Source: Nitrosomonas marina
GTDB lineage: Bacteria; Pseudomonadota; Gammaproteobacteria; Burkholderiales; Nitrosomonadaceae
Direction: 5' to 3'
NCBI RefSeq assembly: GCF_900111605.1
Contig: NZ_FOIA01000007.1
Location: forward strand, 1-64,000
Length of the DNA stretch: 64,000 nt
A program made the position numbers and the translations under genes. Under the pieces are notes generated by a model that worked only from the letters and a program-made list of their open reading frames with translations, was not told where the DNA came from and ran no database searches. Below are positions 29,772 to 39,831 of this stretch, one piece after another. The number at the start of each line of letters is the position of its first letter. Positions within the stretch are counted from its first letter, which is position 1.

Positions 29772-31796
29772 CTAGTGCGGATATACTTCGAGTGTGACGG
29801 TTAATTCCTGCATCTGGATCGGCCATTCAAGTTGTAACGTCACTGCCTGCATAATTTTTTCAAATCCGTGTTCCGATTGGGAAACTGTGAAATGTGGTTG
29901 CGCACTGAATTCAGCAGGTACAGAAGTACTTAATAGGATACGGCCACCAAGCGTGTCATCGTCCAAAGTGATCCTGCGCAATTTTGTCAACTTCAGCAGT
30001 TGGCCGAAGCTGCCCATATCGGTGTCGTTATAAACAAAGCGCCCGCCCACGCCATCGCAACTGGGCATGGCCAAATTGATTTCGGTGCGAAAAAGACTGC
30101 CGGACTTCTCAGTAAAACTATATCGAACACTTAAATGGTTATCTGTTAAAGATAACATTTTTTCAATAGACTGCTGGCTGTTTTCAGTTTGAAAATAAAT
30201 AGCGTTCAAATCTGAAGCGGTATATTGATAGCTAATAAATGTGCCGTCGATGCTGTCCAGAAACAAATGACGCTGATGTGAGTCGGGCTCAAGGTCCGCA
30301 GCATGAATAATATGTTTATTTAGTACCCGATCGTGTGCAGAGCTGATACCGTTTTCCAATTTGTGCGAATTTTGATGCGCATCTTGACCATCCAGCTGCA
30401 CGTTCCGATAGTAATGCTCAGTCTGACGTTGAAGGGTATCGCCAAAATTATGATTAAGCTGATAGGCGTCTAACTCTACAATACTGGCATGACAGTCACG
30501 CTTCATAATAATCTGGTGAATATTGTTTTGTAAAAAGATTTCATCCAGGCCGTCAAGGTCGAAGTCTTTTATCTGAACGGTTTCGCGGGGCTTGCAGTGA
30601 TCAAGCATGGCCTCAAGTTCGATTAAATTTTTGTAAATAGCGCGGCGCAGGTGCGGTAGATACAGTCCACCGAATAAACCATGCCAGTAGGCATCATTGG
30701 CCTGTGTGGCGTACAGTTTTTGTTGCATAAGTGGTGTACGTTGGTTTTCCGGTAATTCGGCCAGACGTGCCGAAAGGCTCAGCATGCGCTTATGCATCCA
30801 GTTTGATTCTGGATAGCGAGACAGAAAATTCTTCCATATGCCTCCGCGCAGGTAGGCCTTTTTTTGTTCGTGCCAGCCAGCTGCTTTGGATTCTTTGATC
30901 AGATCTTCAAATGACTGTGCTGAGTGAGCGGGTAGTGTCCAGGTGTTCATTTCAACATATGAAGTCGTGGGCAGATAAACAACCCCCTGAGTATTTGCGG
31001 TCGCATGATAATCACGATAGTGACGTACCCTGATTTTTGGGGATGCCAGAACGCCCTGAATAAACTGTTCGAGCCATCCTTTTTCGTAAACCCATTGGTA
31101 GGTTTCCGGCCATATACCGAACTTTTCGATATCATCAAAATAAATTGCAGCATGAGGTATGTTGTCGCTGCTGTTCAAGTGCCGGTCAGCCAGTGACTCG
31201 AGATACCCGATTGCATCGCTGGCAGGAGAAAAGGGTAATTTATACCGTAATGTTTCGGAAATGGGAAAAATATCCAGCTTGTGGGCATCTTCTTCCGTTG
31301 TGTAAAAACCATTCAGCTGTTCGGCAGGTATACCTGTGCAAAGAAAATGGTAATCGTCCACAATAACGTAACGAATACCGCAGACAGCCAGCGCCGGCAC
31401 TACAGTAGATTCCCAGACACGCTCGGTCAACCAGGCGCCTTGAGGTCGCTGACCCAGCATTGCAGAAAGCTTGCTTGAGAAAGTCTCGATCTGCCCGATA
31501 CGATCGCGGTATGGAATTACAGCCAGAACGGGCTCAGTGTCACCTGCACCGAACAATTCAACCTGCCCGCGCTCAACCATTGCTTTAAGTAAAGCCATGT
31601 CGTTTGGATAGTGTTCGAACAGGTACTCAAGTAGCCATCCGGAAAAATGCACTGCAAAATGAAAATCAGGATAACGGTAAAGTGTTTCCAGGAAAGGCCT
31701 GTAACAACGAAAGTGAGCGTCCTCAAGCACTTCAGGAAAATTGCCAATCGGTTGGTGTGCGTGCACGCCAAAGAGTAACGATACCTGCCGCTGCAT
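29772..31796 (-). CDS. GH57 4-alpha-glucanotransferase / alpha-amylase-like enzyme
   Basis: Member of glycoside hydrolase family 57 resembling the 4-alpha-glucanotransferase of Thermococcus litoralis in length (674 residues) and layout: N-terminal (beta/alpha)7 barrel starting LLFGVHAHQP, then central helical and C-terminal beta-sandwich domains of the DUF1925/DUF1926 type. The probable nucleophile is Glu125 in AWLTERVWES; the acid/base is an Asp in IYFDDIEKFG (221-222). It probably rearranges alpha-1,4-glucan chains in the cytoplasm, since no signal peptide is seen. A ribosome site GGGGA and a good promoter precede it. Confidence 0.88.
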   Translation of the reverse strand: MQRQVSLLFGVHAHQPIGNFPEVLEDAHFRCYRPFLETLYRYPDFHFAVHFSGWLLEYLFEHYPNDMALLKAMVERGQVELFGAGDTEPVLAVIPYRDRIGQIETFSSKLSAMLGQRPQGAWLTERVWESTVVPALAVCGIRYVIVDDYHFLCTGIPAEQLNGFYTTEEDAHKLDIFPISETLRYKLPFSPASDAIGYLESLADRHLNSSDNIPHAAIYFDDIEKFGIWPETYQWVYEKGWLEQFIQGVLASPKIRVRHYRDYHATANTQGVVYLPTTSYVEMNTWTLPAHSAQSFEDLIKESKAAGWHEQKKAYLRGGIWKNFLSRYPESNWMHKRMLSLSARLAELPENQRTPLMQQKLYATQANDAYWHGLFGGLYLPHLRRAIYKNLIELEAMLDHCKPRETVQIKDFDLDGLDEIFLQNNIHQIIMKRDCHASIVELDAYQLNHNFGDTLQRQTEHYYRNVQLDGQDAHQNSHKLENGISSAHDRVLNKHIIHAADLEPDSHQRHLFLDSIDGTFISYQYTASDLNAIYFQTENSQQSIEKMLSLTDNHLSVRYSFTEKSGSLFRTEINLAMPSCDGVGGRFVYNDTDMGSFGQLLKLTKLRRITLDDDTLGGRILLSTSVPAEFSAQPHFTVSQSEHGFEKIMQAVTLQLEWPIQMQELTVTLEVYPH

Positions 31797-31838
31797 AAGA
31801 ATATCCCCGTTTGAATTGATATAACAATACGCCTAAAC

Positions 31839-31867
31839 AGTATAATCGACTATACGTTACATGTGAA
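31839..31867 (-). promoter_or_regulatory. Candidate sigma-70 promoter of the GH57-pgi segment
   Basis: On the minus strand TTCACA (plus 31862-31867) is followed by exactly 17 bases and TATACT (plus 31839-31844); each hexamer is 5/6 to consensus. The predicted start near 31832 is about 36 bases upstream of the GH57 ATG. It allows the downstream half of the cluster (GH57-pgi) to be expressed apart from glgC. Confidence 0.55.
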
Positions 31868-31925
31868 AAATCGATGGTCGATTAAAGTGTCAACAAAATA
31901 GTATTTACTGCCGATGCGCCATCTA

Positions 31926-33626
31926 CTATGTTGACCGCCGCATCGTGCCGCCTTCCATAGCGTGCTCGTCACCTTTACTGATCGGCTCGCGTAATACCGG
32001 TGGTACCGGTTGCTTCAGTAGGCGGTAGAGATTAGCCAGGTTATCCCTGAATAATTGATCAAACCGGGCAACAGTATTTGCCTGATTATAATCACCAAAC
32101 CACCAGAACCAGTCAGAACTTTCGCATGATGCGAGTTGGAGATTTGCCTCGCTTTTTTCCTGTGCGGTCAGCTTGTCGCTATGTATGACAGTGTCATAAT
32201 TTTCTTTTGCGGCGCAAAGCAGATCCCAGGCACGATTTTTTTCTGGATCGCCTATCCAGGTTGAGAATGTACCGTATACCCAGCTCCCTGCCGACAGCGC
32301 AGGCAACGTCACGAACTGCTCGGCATGACTGGCCGAGTTGATGTAATCCCGAAATGTGGTTGTGTTGATGCTGGTATGACTTTTCAGCAGACTGTACAGA
32401 TCGTCGAGAAAATAATAAGCATTGTATGGATAAAATTCCCAGGCATTCTCACCATCAAGTATGATGCTGACAACCGGATTTTCATCCGGTTGTGCATGAA
32501 GTGCGATCTGCTCGAGAGACTGAATAAAATGGTGGGCGGCGTCACGGCCGAACCACTTGGAATATTCAAATCCAATTAAATCGGACAGCTGGTCGTCCCG
32601 AAAAAAGCAGAACAGGCCTTCACTGCCATGGATGCGGTAAGGGCGGTACAGATAACGGTTACGGTCGGGTAAAATCGAATCTGGGTAAGAACGGCGCAAG
32701 CTGTTCGCTAACACCCCCTCACCGCTTGCACACCAGTGACAACCGGATTTTTCCAGCATTTGAATCAGCGAATGCGAGACTGCGCCTTCGGCTGGCCATA
32801 TCCCGACAGGCTGGATATCAAATCGCTGTTGATGGCTTTTCATGGCGGATGCCAAATGAAAGGCTGCGCGGTCGCGGCCGCCTGGATATTGTTTTTTAGC
32901 CGGCAATGCGATTTCGGGCAGGCTGTCTCGTGCCGAGCTAAAGTCAATTAATAGTGGCGCGAGTGGATGGTAACGTGGCGTTGTGGATAATTCTATCTGT
33001 CCATTTTCGGCCAGTTTGCGGTAACGGTGTATCAGTGTTCGGATCAATTCCCCGATCAGGTTAAACAGTTGTGTTCTGTCAGAATAATCATAGTTATCAC
33101 ACTTCTGCATCAGTTGCTGGATTATTTTGTGACTTCGTCTGACGCTTTCGCCTGTCCATGCCAGGTGGTACCAGACCAGCAGATTGGAAAAATAACGCCC
33201 GGAAAACTGGATCAATCCATCTGCATTTGATTTGTGCAGGGTGTCATACAAATCATGCAGTCGCTTGTAAGCCGGATACGGTTTGAGCATGGTATCGTGA
33301 TTGCTTTTAAAGCAGGTGCTTAAAATGTATTCGCGTTCGTTGTCGGAGATCTTGTCCAGATCAGGCGTAATCAGCAGGCGAAGCAGGGGGTCTCGGAGCT
33401 GGCCTGTAGAAAATTGTGTCTGGTAATCCTCGATTTGATCCAGCAGTATCGGTACGAAATTTACCACTGCCCTGATTTCTGGATGGTTTTCCAAGTGGTA
33501 TGCCATATCAGTATAATCCTTGATGGCGTGCAGATAGACCCAGGGCATCTGAAATTCACGGGTGTCATAATGACGGTAATCTGGCTGATGCATGTGCCAC
33601 AGCAGGATAAGGTCAATCTGTTGCAT
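31926..33626 (-). CDS. GH57 family glycoside hydrolase
   Basis: Second GH57 enzyme of the cluster, 566 residues, only distantly like its neighbour. The N-terminus LILLWHMHQPDYR is the standard first GH57 motif. The likely nucleophile Glu lies in GIWPAEGAVS and the acid/base Asp in SIILDGENAWEFYP. Members of this branch are usually annotated as alpha-amylase or amylopullulanase. No signal peptide is seen, so it probably acts on internal glucan. It begins 12 bases after the glgC stop, which implies co-transcription with glgC. Substrate and linkage cannot be told from sequence. Confidence 0.85.
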   Translation of the reverse strand: MQQIDLILLWHMHQPDYRHYDTREFQMPWVYLHAIKDYTDMAYHLENHPEIRAVVNFVPILLDQIEDYQTQFSTGQLRDPLLRLLITPDLDKISDNEREYILSTCFKSNHDTMLKPYPAYKRLHDLYDTLHKSNADGLIQFSGRYFSNLLVWYHLAWTGESVRRSHKIIQQLMQKCDNYDYSDRTQLFNLIGELIRTLIHRYRKLAENGQIELSTTPRYHPLAPLLIDFSSARDSLPEIALPAKKQYPGGRDRAAFHLASAMKSHQQRFDIQPVGIWPAEGAVSHSLIQMLEKSGCHWCASGEGVLANSLRRSYPDSILPDRNRYLYRPYRIHGSEGLFCFFRDDQLSDLIGFEYSKWFGRDAAHHFIQSLEQIALHAQPDENPVVSIILDGENAWEFYPYNAYYFLDDLYSLLKSHTSINTTTFRDYINSASHAEQFVTLPALSAGSWVYGTFSTWIGDPEKNRAWDLLCAAKENYDTVIHSDKLTAQEKSEANLQLASCESSDWFWWFGDYNQANTVARFDQLFRDNLANLYRLLKQPVPPVLREPISKGDEHAMEGGTMRRST

Positions 33627-33638
33627 GAAAAGTGAATA

Positions 33639-34919
33639 CTATTCCAGATAATGTATTCTTTGACCGAGCATTTCAGGTGTGATCAATGTAATGCCTTTGT
33701 CGGTTACGTGAAATTTTTTACTGTCCGCAATTGCATCGAAACCGACTTCGAGACCCTCCGGAATTTTGCAGTTTTTTTCAACTACGACCCGCTTCAACCG
33801 TGCATTGCGCCCGATATCGACATTGGGCAGAATTACTGCGTCCTCGACACTGCTGAAGCTGCGTACCTGCACATTGGAAAACAGCAATGATCGACGTACC
33901 GTACCTCCGCTGATGATGCAACCGCCGGATACCATAGAATCGAATGCCTGACCGCGACGTTTATCATCGTCGAAAACAAATTTTGCCGGTGGCAATTGTT
34001 CCTGATAGGTCCAGATCGGCCAGTTTTTATCGTACAGATCCAGATCCGGTGTGACAGTTGTCAAATCTATGTTGGCTTCCCAGTAAGCGTCGACCGTGCC
34101 GACATCTCGCCAGTAAGGTATGCCTGCCGCCATGTTGACGCAACTGTCCATAAAACGGTGCGCATAGACGCGATTTCGCGGAACTAGATAAGGAATCAAA
34201 TCTTTACCGAAATCGTGCGCGGAATTTTCATCATGATGATCGCGGATTAATTGATCGAATAGAAAGTCCGTATTGAATACATAAATACCCATGCTGACAA
34301 GCGCCTTATCGGGATGTCCCGGCATGGCTGGCGGATCATCCGGTTTTTCAATAAAATCAACGACGCGCCAGTTGTCATCTACTGCTATAATGCCGAACGC
34401 ACTTGCTTCTTCCAGCGGTACTTCAACGCAGGCAACTGTCAGTTCTGCATTTTTTTCGACATGTTCGGCAAGCAGTTTGCGGTAATTCATTTTATAAACA
34501 TGATCGCCGCCCAGAATAAGCACATAATCAGCATGATGACGACGCAGATAATCGAGATTCTGGAACACAGCGTCAGCGGTTCCCTGGTACCACGTTTCTT
34601 TGATCTGTTGCTGTGCCGGTAACAATTCAACATACTCATTAAAACGCCCGTCAAGAAAACTCCAGCCACGTTGTATGTGCCGTATCAGGCTCTGGGCTTT
34701 ATACTGAGTTACAACGCAGATCTGACGTACACCTGAGTTGACGCAGTTTGATAACGGAAAATCGATGATGCGAAACTTGCCCCCGAAGGGCACTGCCGGT
34801 TTAGCGCGCCAGTCAGTTAATTGTTTCAGCCTTGTACCGCGGCCTCCTGCCAGAATAAGCGCGATAATGTTGCGGGTTATTGAGTTTCGTGCTGTACCTG
34901 AATTGAAGTGCTGTTTCAT
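33639..34919 (-). CDS. glgC: Glucose-1-phosphate adenylyltransferase (ADP-glucose pyrophosphorylase)
   Basis: Makes ADP-glucose, the committed step of glycogen synthesis. The nucleotide-binding [16 protein letters not shown], the [20 protein letters not shown] segment, the glucose-1-phosphate site VDFIEKP and the C-terminal left-handed helix domain are present. I chose the ATG at 34919 (426 residues, close to the E. coli length). The frame stays open to 35051, which would add 44 basic residues not typical of GlgC. A CTCCT-GCAA-AGGAG mini-hairpin lies about 40 bases upstream. First gene of glgC-GH57-GH57-pgi. Confidence 0.94.
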   Translation of the reverse strand: MKQHFNSGTARNSITRNIIALILAGGRGTRLKQLTDWRAKPAVPFGGKFRIIDFPLSNCVNSGVRQICVVTQYKAQSLIRHIQRGWSFLDGRFNEYVELLPAQQQIKETWYQGTADAVFQNLDYLRRHHADYVLILGGDHVYKMNYRKLLAEHVEKNAELTVACVEVPLEEASAFGIIAVDDNWRVVDFIEKPDDPPAMPGHPDKALVSMGIYVFNTDFLFDQLIRDHHDENSAHDFGKDLIPYLVPRNRVYAHRFMDSCVNMAAGIPYWRDVGTVDAYWEANIDLTTVTPDLDLYDKNWPIWTYQEQLPPAKFVFDDDKRRGQAFDSMVSGGCIISGGTVRRSLLFSNVQVRSFSSVEDAVILPNVDIGRNARLKRVVVEKNCKIPEGLEVGFDAIADSKKFHVTDKGITLITPEMLGQRIHYLE

Positions 34920-35133
34920 TTGGAATTTTCGCTTCAATAGATTAAAAATCTGTCTCCTTTGCAGGAGCCTGTATGTCCAGTCAGGGTGTTTTTTGACAGC
35001 AGCGCGCACCTTTCGGGTTAATCGAAAAAAACCGGCCTGGAATGTTTGCAACAGTTTTTACAATTAAATTACTCGCATATTTTACTGTTGTTACCGTACT
35101 ACGAAATCCATAATTAGGCAAATAAAGACACGT

Positions 35134-35139
35134 TATAAT
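35134..35139 (+). promoter_or_regulatory. Perfect -10 hexamer immediately upstream of glgB
   Basis: TATAAT at 35134-35139 ends 6 bases before the glgB ATG at 35146, so a transcript from it would start at or next to the start codon. No good -35 box at 16-18 bases and no ribosome site are visible. This fits either a leaderless message or a chance match in AT-rich DNA. Confidence 0.3.
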
Positions 35140-35145
35140 TTATGC

Positions 35146-37371
35146 ATGATATTGCATACTTTAAAACATTCAGAAAAACATTTATCCGTTCATCCACTTC
35201 TGGCCGCACTGGTGGCCGGTCGGTTACACGATCCTTTCTCGTATTTGGGTGTTCACAGAACAACAGAATCATTTAAAGTACGCGTGTTTCGACCGGATGT
35301 CAGATCTGTCTGGATTAGAACAGTACAGGGGTTTGAAGCGATGCAGCGTATTCATGATGCGGGCGTATTTGAGTGGCAGGGAACAGTACAGCCGTCTACG
35401 CCGGTGTTACTCAAATTAGAGGTCATGTATCAGGCCCCTGATGTATTGCGTGTATACGAAGCATATGATCCTTATTCGTTTCCATTGCAGATTACCGACC
35501 ATGATCTGTATTTGTTTAATGAGGGCAAGTTGTATCAGGCCTATCGAACACTGGGCGTGCAGCGTGTCAACAATAGCGGTGTCGATGGGTTGCGTTTTTC
35601 AGTCTGGGCGCCCAATGCCGAACGTGTCAGTGTCGTTGGCGATTTCAACCGTTGGGATGGGCGCGCTCATTCAATGGCAGCACATCATTCCAGCGGTGTA
35701 TGGGAATTGTTCATTCCTGAGCTGCCAGCAGGTTCATTCTATAAATTCGAAATCCGTAATCGGCACAATGGTGAAATCCAGCTCAAAGCTGACCCTTACG
35801 CAACGCGCTACGAGCTGCGTCCGGGGACGGCTGCGTTAACGCCAGTCGCAAATGGTTATTTTCAATGGCATGATGCCAAATGGATGGAAAAGCGTGCGGA
35901 TAAGAGCTGGCTGCATGCACCGGTGAATATTCTGGAAATACACGCAGGATCATGGAAACGGCATCCGGATGGGCGATTTTACAGTTACCGCGAACTGGCG
36001 CAGCATTTGTTGCCTTATGTGCTGGAAATGGGTTTTACCCATATCGAGCTCATGCCGATTTCGGAACATCCATTCGATGAGTCCTGGGGTTATCAAACCA
36101 CCGGTTATTTTGCCGCGTCCAGCCGGTATGGTTCGCCCGAGGATCTCAAAATGTTTGTCGATAGCTGTCATCAGGCCGATATCGGCGTAATTCTCGACTG
36201 GGTGCCGGGACATTTTCCGCAAGATATTTTTGCACTGGCCCGTTTCGACGGGACGGCTCTGTATGAACATGAGGATCCACGTCTGGGCTTTCATCAAGAC
36301 TGGGGCACCTTTATTTTCAATTATGGTCGCAACGAAGTGAAATCGTTTCTGCTGTCGAGTGCGCATTACTGGCTATCGGAATTTCATTTTGACGGATTGC
36401 GTGTCGACGCCGTTGCATCCATGCTTTATCTTGATTATTCGCGTAAGGAAGGTGAATGGGTTCCCAATCGGTACGGTGGTCGCGAAAATCTGGAAGCAGT
36501 TGATTTTCTGCGCGAACTCAACATAATGGTGCATGATGAGTTTCCGGGTGCAATGACATTTGCAGAAGAGTCTACCAGCTGGCCTGCGGTGTCACGTCCG
36601 GTTTATACAGGTGGCCTGGGGTTCTCTATGAAATGGAATCTGGGTTGGATGCACGATACTCTGTCGTATATGCAACTAGATCCGGTCTATCGGTGTTATC
36701 ACCATGATCAACTGACTTTCGGTCAGTTATATGCATACACGGAAAATTTTGTATTGCCTTTTTCACATGATGAAGTTGTTCATGGAAAAGGTTCGTTGTT
36801 TAACAAAATGCCTGGGGATGACTGGCAAAAATACGCTAATCTGCGTTTGTTGTTTACGTATCAAATGACTTTCCCTGGAAAGAAACTGAATTTCATGGGA
36901 AATGATTTTGCGCAGCAGGACGAATGGCAGATAAACCGGGAGTTGAGTTGGAAATTACTGGAGAACAGACCGAATCTTGGCATTCAGGCCGTGTTGCATG
37001 ACTTGAATCATTTATACAAAAATACACCTGCCCTACACGAACTCGATTTTTCGGCCGATGGTTTTGCCTGGATTGACTGCCACGATGCAGAACATTCGAT
37101 TATCAGCTATCTGCGTCGGGCAAAAAACGGATGCTTTGTCGTAGTAATTCTGAATTTTACGCCGATGCCGCGTGAAAATTACCGTATTGGTGTTCCTGCT
37201 GCGGGTATCTATCAGGAACTGTTCAATAGTGATTCGGTATATTACGGTGGCAGCAACACCGGTAATGCCGGACAGATTTTTGCTGGCAGGGAGCCCTGGA
37301 TGGGCCTGCCTTGTTCGCTCAGAATAACACTGCCGCCGCTGGCCGGGTTGATATTTTCTCTGCAGGGATAA
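35146..37371 (+). CDS. glgB: 1,4-alpha-glucan branching enzyme
   Basis: Adds alpha-1,6 branches to glycogen (GH13). Two N-terminal CBM48-type modules (about residues 20-115 and 120-225, with [13 protein letters not shown]) precede the catalytic barrel. The nucleophile Asp is in [13 protein letters not shown], the acid/base Glu in [10 protein letters not shown] and the transition-state His-Asp in [14 protein letters not shown]. 741 residues, typical. It is divergent from glgC across 226 bases. No ribosome site precedes the ATG. Confidence 0.96.
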   Translation: MILHTLKHSEKHLSVHPLLAALVAGRLHDPFSYLGVHRTTESFKVRVFRPDVRSVWIRTVQGFEAMQRIHDAGVFEWQGTVQPSTPVLLKLEVMYQAPDVLRVYEAYDPYSFPLQITDHDLYLFNEGKLYQAYRTLGVQRVNNSGVDGLRFSVWAPNAERVSVVGDFNRWDGRAHSMAAHHSSGVWELFIPELPAGSFYKFEIRNRHNGEIQLKADPYATRYELRPGTAALTPVANGYFQWHDAKWMEKRADKSWLHAPVNILEIHAGSWKRHPDGRFYSYRELAQHLLPYVLEMGFTHIELMPISEHPFDESWGYQTTGYFAASSRYGSPEDLKMFVDSCHQADIGVILDWVPGHFPQDIFALARFDGTALYEHEDPRLGFHQDWGTFIFNYGRNEVKSFLLSSAHYWLSEFHFDGLRVDAVASMLYLDYSRKEGEWVPNRYGGRENLEAVDFLRELNIMVHDEFPGAMTFAEESTSWPAVSRPVYTGGLGFSMKWNLGWMHDTLSYMQLDPVYRCYHHDQLTFGQLYAYTENFVLPFSHDEVVHGKGSLFNKMPGDDWQKYANLRLLFTYQMTFPGKKLNFMGNDFAQQDEWQINRELSWKLLENRPNLGIQAVLHDLNHLYKNTPALHELDFSADGFAWIDCHDAEHSIISYLRRAKNGCFVVVILNFTPMPRENYRIGVPAAGIYQELFNSDSVYYGGSNTGNAGQIFAGREPWMGLPCSLRITLPPLAGLIFSLQG

Positions 37372-37675
37372 AATGATAGACCAATGCTCTCATCTGTTGC
37401 TTCGAAGTGTTCGTCAGCGGCGGTAAAACTGAAAGCATTCTTTACCACCTCGCCGGTATTTTGCCAGCGGGTAATATGGCAATGGATTACAAGGTATACA
37501 ACTTTTACCAGGCCGGAAATGACATTGGAATTGTTGCTGGCGCAGTGAAGATGAAAAAAGACTTGTGCAGATGTAAGAGGATGGGTTTCTATATACTCGT
37601 AAACACAAACCAGGAATAAAACGTCAACATGGCCACTTTCCAGGTGTCATACGATTGACACGGTATCAGCGCGTA
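37372..37675. other. 304-bp gap between convergent glgB and the M1 peptidase gene
   Basis: No gene recognised. Short open frames are present on both strands, but they lack ribosome sites and any recognisable protein pattern. A small hairpin GTGTCA/TGACAC with a 6-nt loop lies at 37644-37661, close to the end of the M1 peptidase gene. Confidence 0.4.
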
Positions 37676-39730
37676 CTATTTTATTTTCACTCGCTGCACC
37701 CGCATCGGCCAAACCCCTTTCTCCACCGCCTGTCGTCCGTCAAATACAATATAACTCTGCCGTCCGTAATGCGGCAGTGGACGGATGAGCGCTTCAAGAG
37801 AGGCTGTATCCTGCGCGGAGACTATAATCATTGGCGAATCGTCCGGTCCTGTCAACGTCCAGATTTGCGCGGTTCCTTTTCCAAGTACTTCCTCGGGTTT
37901 TGCAGGCAAGCTACGGGATTCAAGCCAGCCGTCGATTTCATGCCGCAAGCCGATGACCAAAGTCGGGATGTTTGATATGGATTGGTTGGCTGGCAGGAGC
38001 TGTGGAGTGCGGCGTTGCAGTTTCTCGGCCAGTGTTGCCGCGGTTTGCTGTGTTTCATCGTCGTCCGATAATATAACAGTGGCCGTGGTTGGGTTGACCA
38101 TGACTTCGCGCAGAATAGGTGGTGCCTCGCCGGGCGCAAGCAGGCGGAACAGTCGGGTATCCGGATCAAGGATCACGGACTGTGTTTTTTCACTGAGATC
38201 AAGCGTAAATGCCTGCTTCGTTTGCTGCAGGTCGAATAGGTGTGTTTGCTCGCCGGTTTCGGTCTGGATGGCGACCGGTACGCGCAGTTGATAAGCCGGT
38301 TCTGACTGTTGCAGTGTGATATGCAGGCGATGACCCAAATCGGTCGGTTCTTGCCGGACTTCGGTGATAGTCAGATTCGGAGCACCGGTACGGTTCAGCC
38401 ATTGATCAAAAAAGAACGATAAGTCCTGGGCTGAGATTATCTCAAATACGCTTTGCAGATTTGACCAGGTTGTGACTTTAAAGCGCTGCATGTTCCATAA
38501 CCCCTGTATCGAGCGATTAAACAGTTCATCGCCGATCAAGTCGCGCAGCATGAAAAAAAACATCGCAGCCTTGTGATAACCGACAATTTTGGATGCACCG
38601 TGCGTGCGCGAGGTGAATGCCGTTAATGGCGCATCCTGACCAGGTTCCAGTGCGGCAAAGTCGCGCAGCCAGCTCTGTCGCATTTCGCGTGCGGCCTCTG
38701 TGCTTTCCTGTTCTTTATACGTATAGTCAGCCATGAAGGTCGTCAATCCTTCCGACCAGTTGCCGCTTTTATAATCGGGATACACCCCGTTGCCCCACCA
38801 GTTGTGCAGCACTTCGTGGCCGAGAGAGGTGTTTTTGATAAACGGCAGCCGCAGCACGTTAATGCCGAGGTAAGTCAGCGTCGGCATGCCGAATCCGGTT
38901 GGCGTCGGGCTGGAAACAATACTGAATTCGGTATAGGGATAAGCGCCAATCCATGATTCGTACAACTCGAAATAGCGTTTGACGGTTGTCAGATAGTCGT
39001 CTGCCAGCTGGCTGATCTGTGGATGAAAATAAGTACGCAGCCGAATCGTTGAATCTTGGATGCCGTTATAGTGATCCGATTCAATTTCATAAGGTCCGGC
39101 CATTAAATCAATACCGCCGGCAGGATGATCAAATTCGAAGCGCGCGCTGTAGCCGTCGTCTTCATCCTGTTCGTGGGTCAGTTTTCCCGGTACCAGGCCG
39201 CGCTGGCCGGCGGGCAGTGATAGCTGCAGGGTATAACGGGCCAGACCATTGGCGACGCGCGGATACCAGTTTGCCGCATCCGGAAGAAATGTTCCTGCTT
39301 CCCCGCTGACGGCAATCGGTCTTCCGAGCGTCTGTTCATGATCAATCGCTTCATCAAGCGGGTGCAGCTGTCCGCGCCAGTGAATTTCGATTCGGTGCGG
39401 ACGAAGAATGGTGTACGGAATTTGCCAGTAATGCAACCGCTCTGAATCGGTTTGTGGTGCGTACGGCATGTCGTCTATGAATGCCTGGGTGACTTCGAAT
39501 TGTCTGTCGAGCATCAGGGTATGCTCGCGGGTTTTATTGAATGTAATAACGCTTTTACCTTCCAGCATACGGGTTGAAGGGTCGATATTCACTGCAATGT
39601 CGTAAACGATAGAGCCTTCATGAGAAATGTCACTGCCGGGTATGGTTGCAGCATTGGCGGTATTGATAAAATATGACAATACAAAAAACGAAAAAAAAGA
39701 TATCAGGCGAATTGTTTGAATGTTTAACAT
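37676..39730 (-). CDS. M1 family metallopeptidase, exported
   Basis: Zinc aminopeptidase of the M1 (gluzincin) family. The zinc motif HEVLHNWWG, with the third ligand Glu further on in WSEGLTTFMADY, is intact. The substrate-binding GxMEN-type motif is replaced by the GFGMPTLTYLG region, as in some divergent M1 groups. An N-terminal signal peptide is evident (hydrophobic core LISFFSFFVLSYF, cleavage near NANA-AT), so it is likely periplasmic. The start ATG at 39730 gives 684 residues; a GTG at 39754 would add 8. It follows the ChaN-like gene on the same strand after 101 bases. Its physiological substrate is unknown. Confidence 0.85.
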   Translation of the reverse strand: MLNIQTIRLISFFSFFVLSYFINTANAATIPGSDISHEGSIVYDIAVNIDPSTRMLEGKSVITFNKTREHTLMLDRQFEVTQAFIDDMPYAPQTDSERLHYWQIPYTILRPHRIEIHWRGQLHPLDEAIDHEQTLGRPIAVSGEAGTFLPDAANWYPRVANGLARYTLQLSLPAGQRGLVPGKLTHEQDEDDGYSARFEFDHPAGGIDLMAGPYEIESDHYNGIQDSTIRLRTYFHPQISQLADDYLTTVKRYFELYESWIGAYPYTEFSIVSSPTPTGFGMPTLTYLGINVLRLPFIKNTSLGHEVLHNWWGNGVYPDYKSGNWSEGLTTFMADYTYKEQESTEAAREMRQSWLRDFAALEPGQDAPLTAFTSRTHGASKIVGYHKAAMFFFMLRDLIGDELFNRSIQGLWNMQRFKVTTWSNLQSVFEIISAQDLSFFFDQWLNRTGAPNLTITEVRQEPTDLGHRLHITLQQSEPAYQLRVPVAIQTETGEQTHLFDLQQTKQAFTLDLSEKTQSVILDPDTRLFRLLAPGEAPPILREVMVNPTTATVILSDDDETQQTAATLAEKLQRRTPQLLPANQSISNIPTLVIGLRHEIDGWLESRSLPAKPEEVLGKGTAQIWTLTGPDDSPMIIVSAQDTASLEALIRPLPHYGRQSYIVFDGRQAVEKGVWPMRVQRVKIK

Positions 39731-39831
39731 GATTCCGAAGAATTGTCGCAGCACATGAGGTGCCGGTTAGCAGGTTTGTCAGACAGGTAATTAAGTTGTT
39801 TCCGGTATCGAAAATACATCATTAAAGCAAA

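Noticed and set aside
31843..31884. TAATCGA/TCGATTA inverted repeat between the GH57 genes
   Set aside because: Short arms with a 28-base loop and overlap with a better-supported promoter; probably chance.
37407..37619. 70-codon plus-strand frame after glgB
   Set aside because: No ribosome site and no recognisable protein pattern; lies in a convergent gap.
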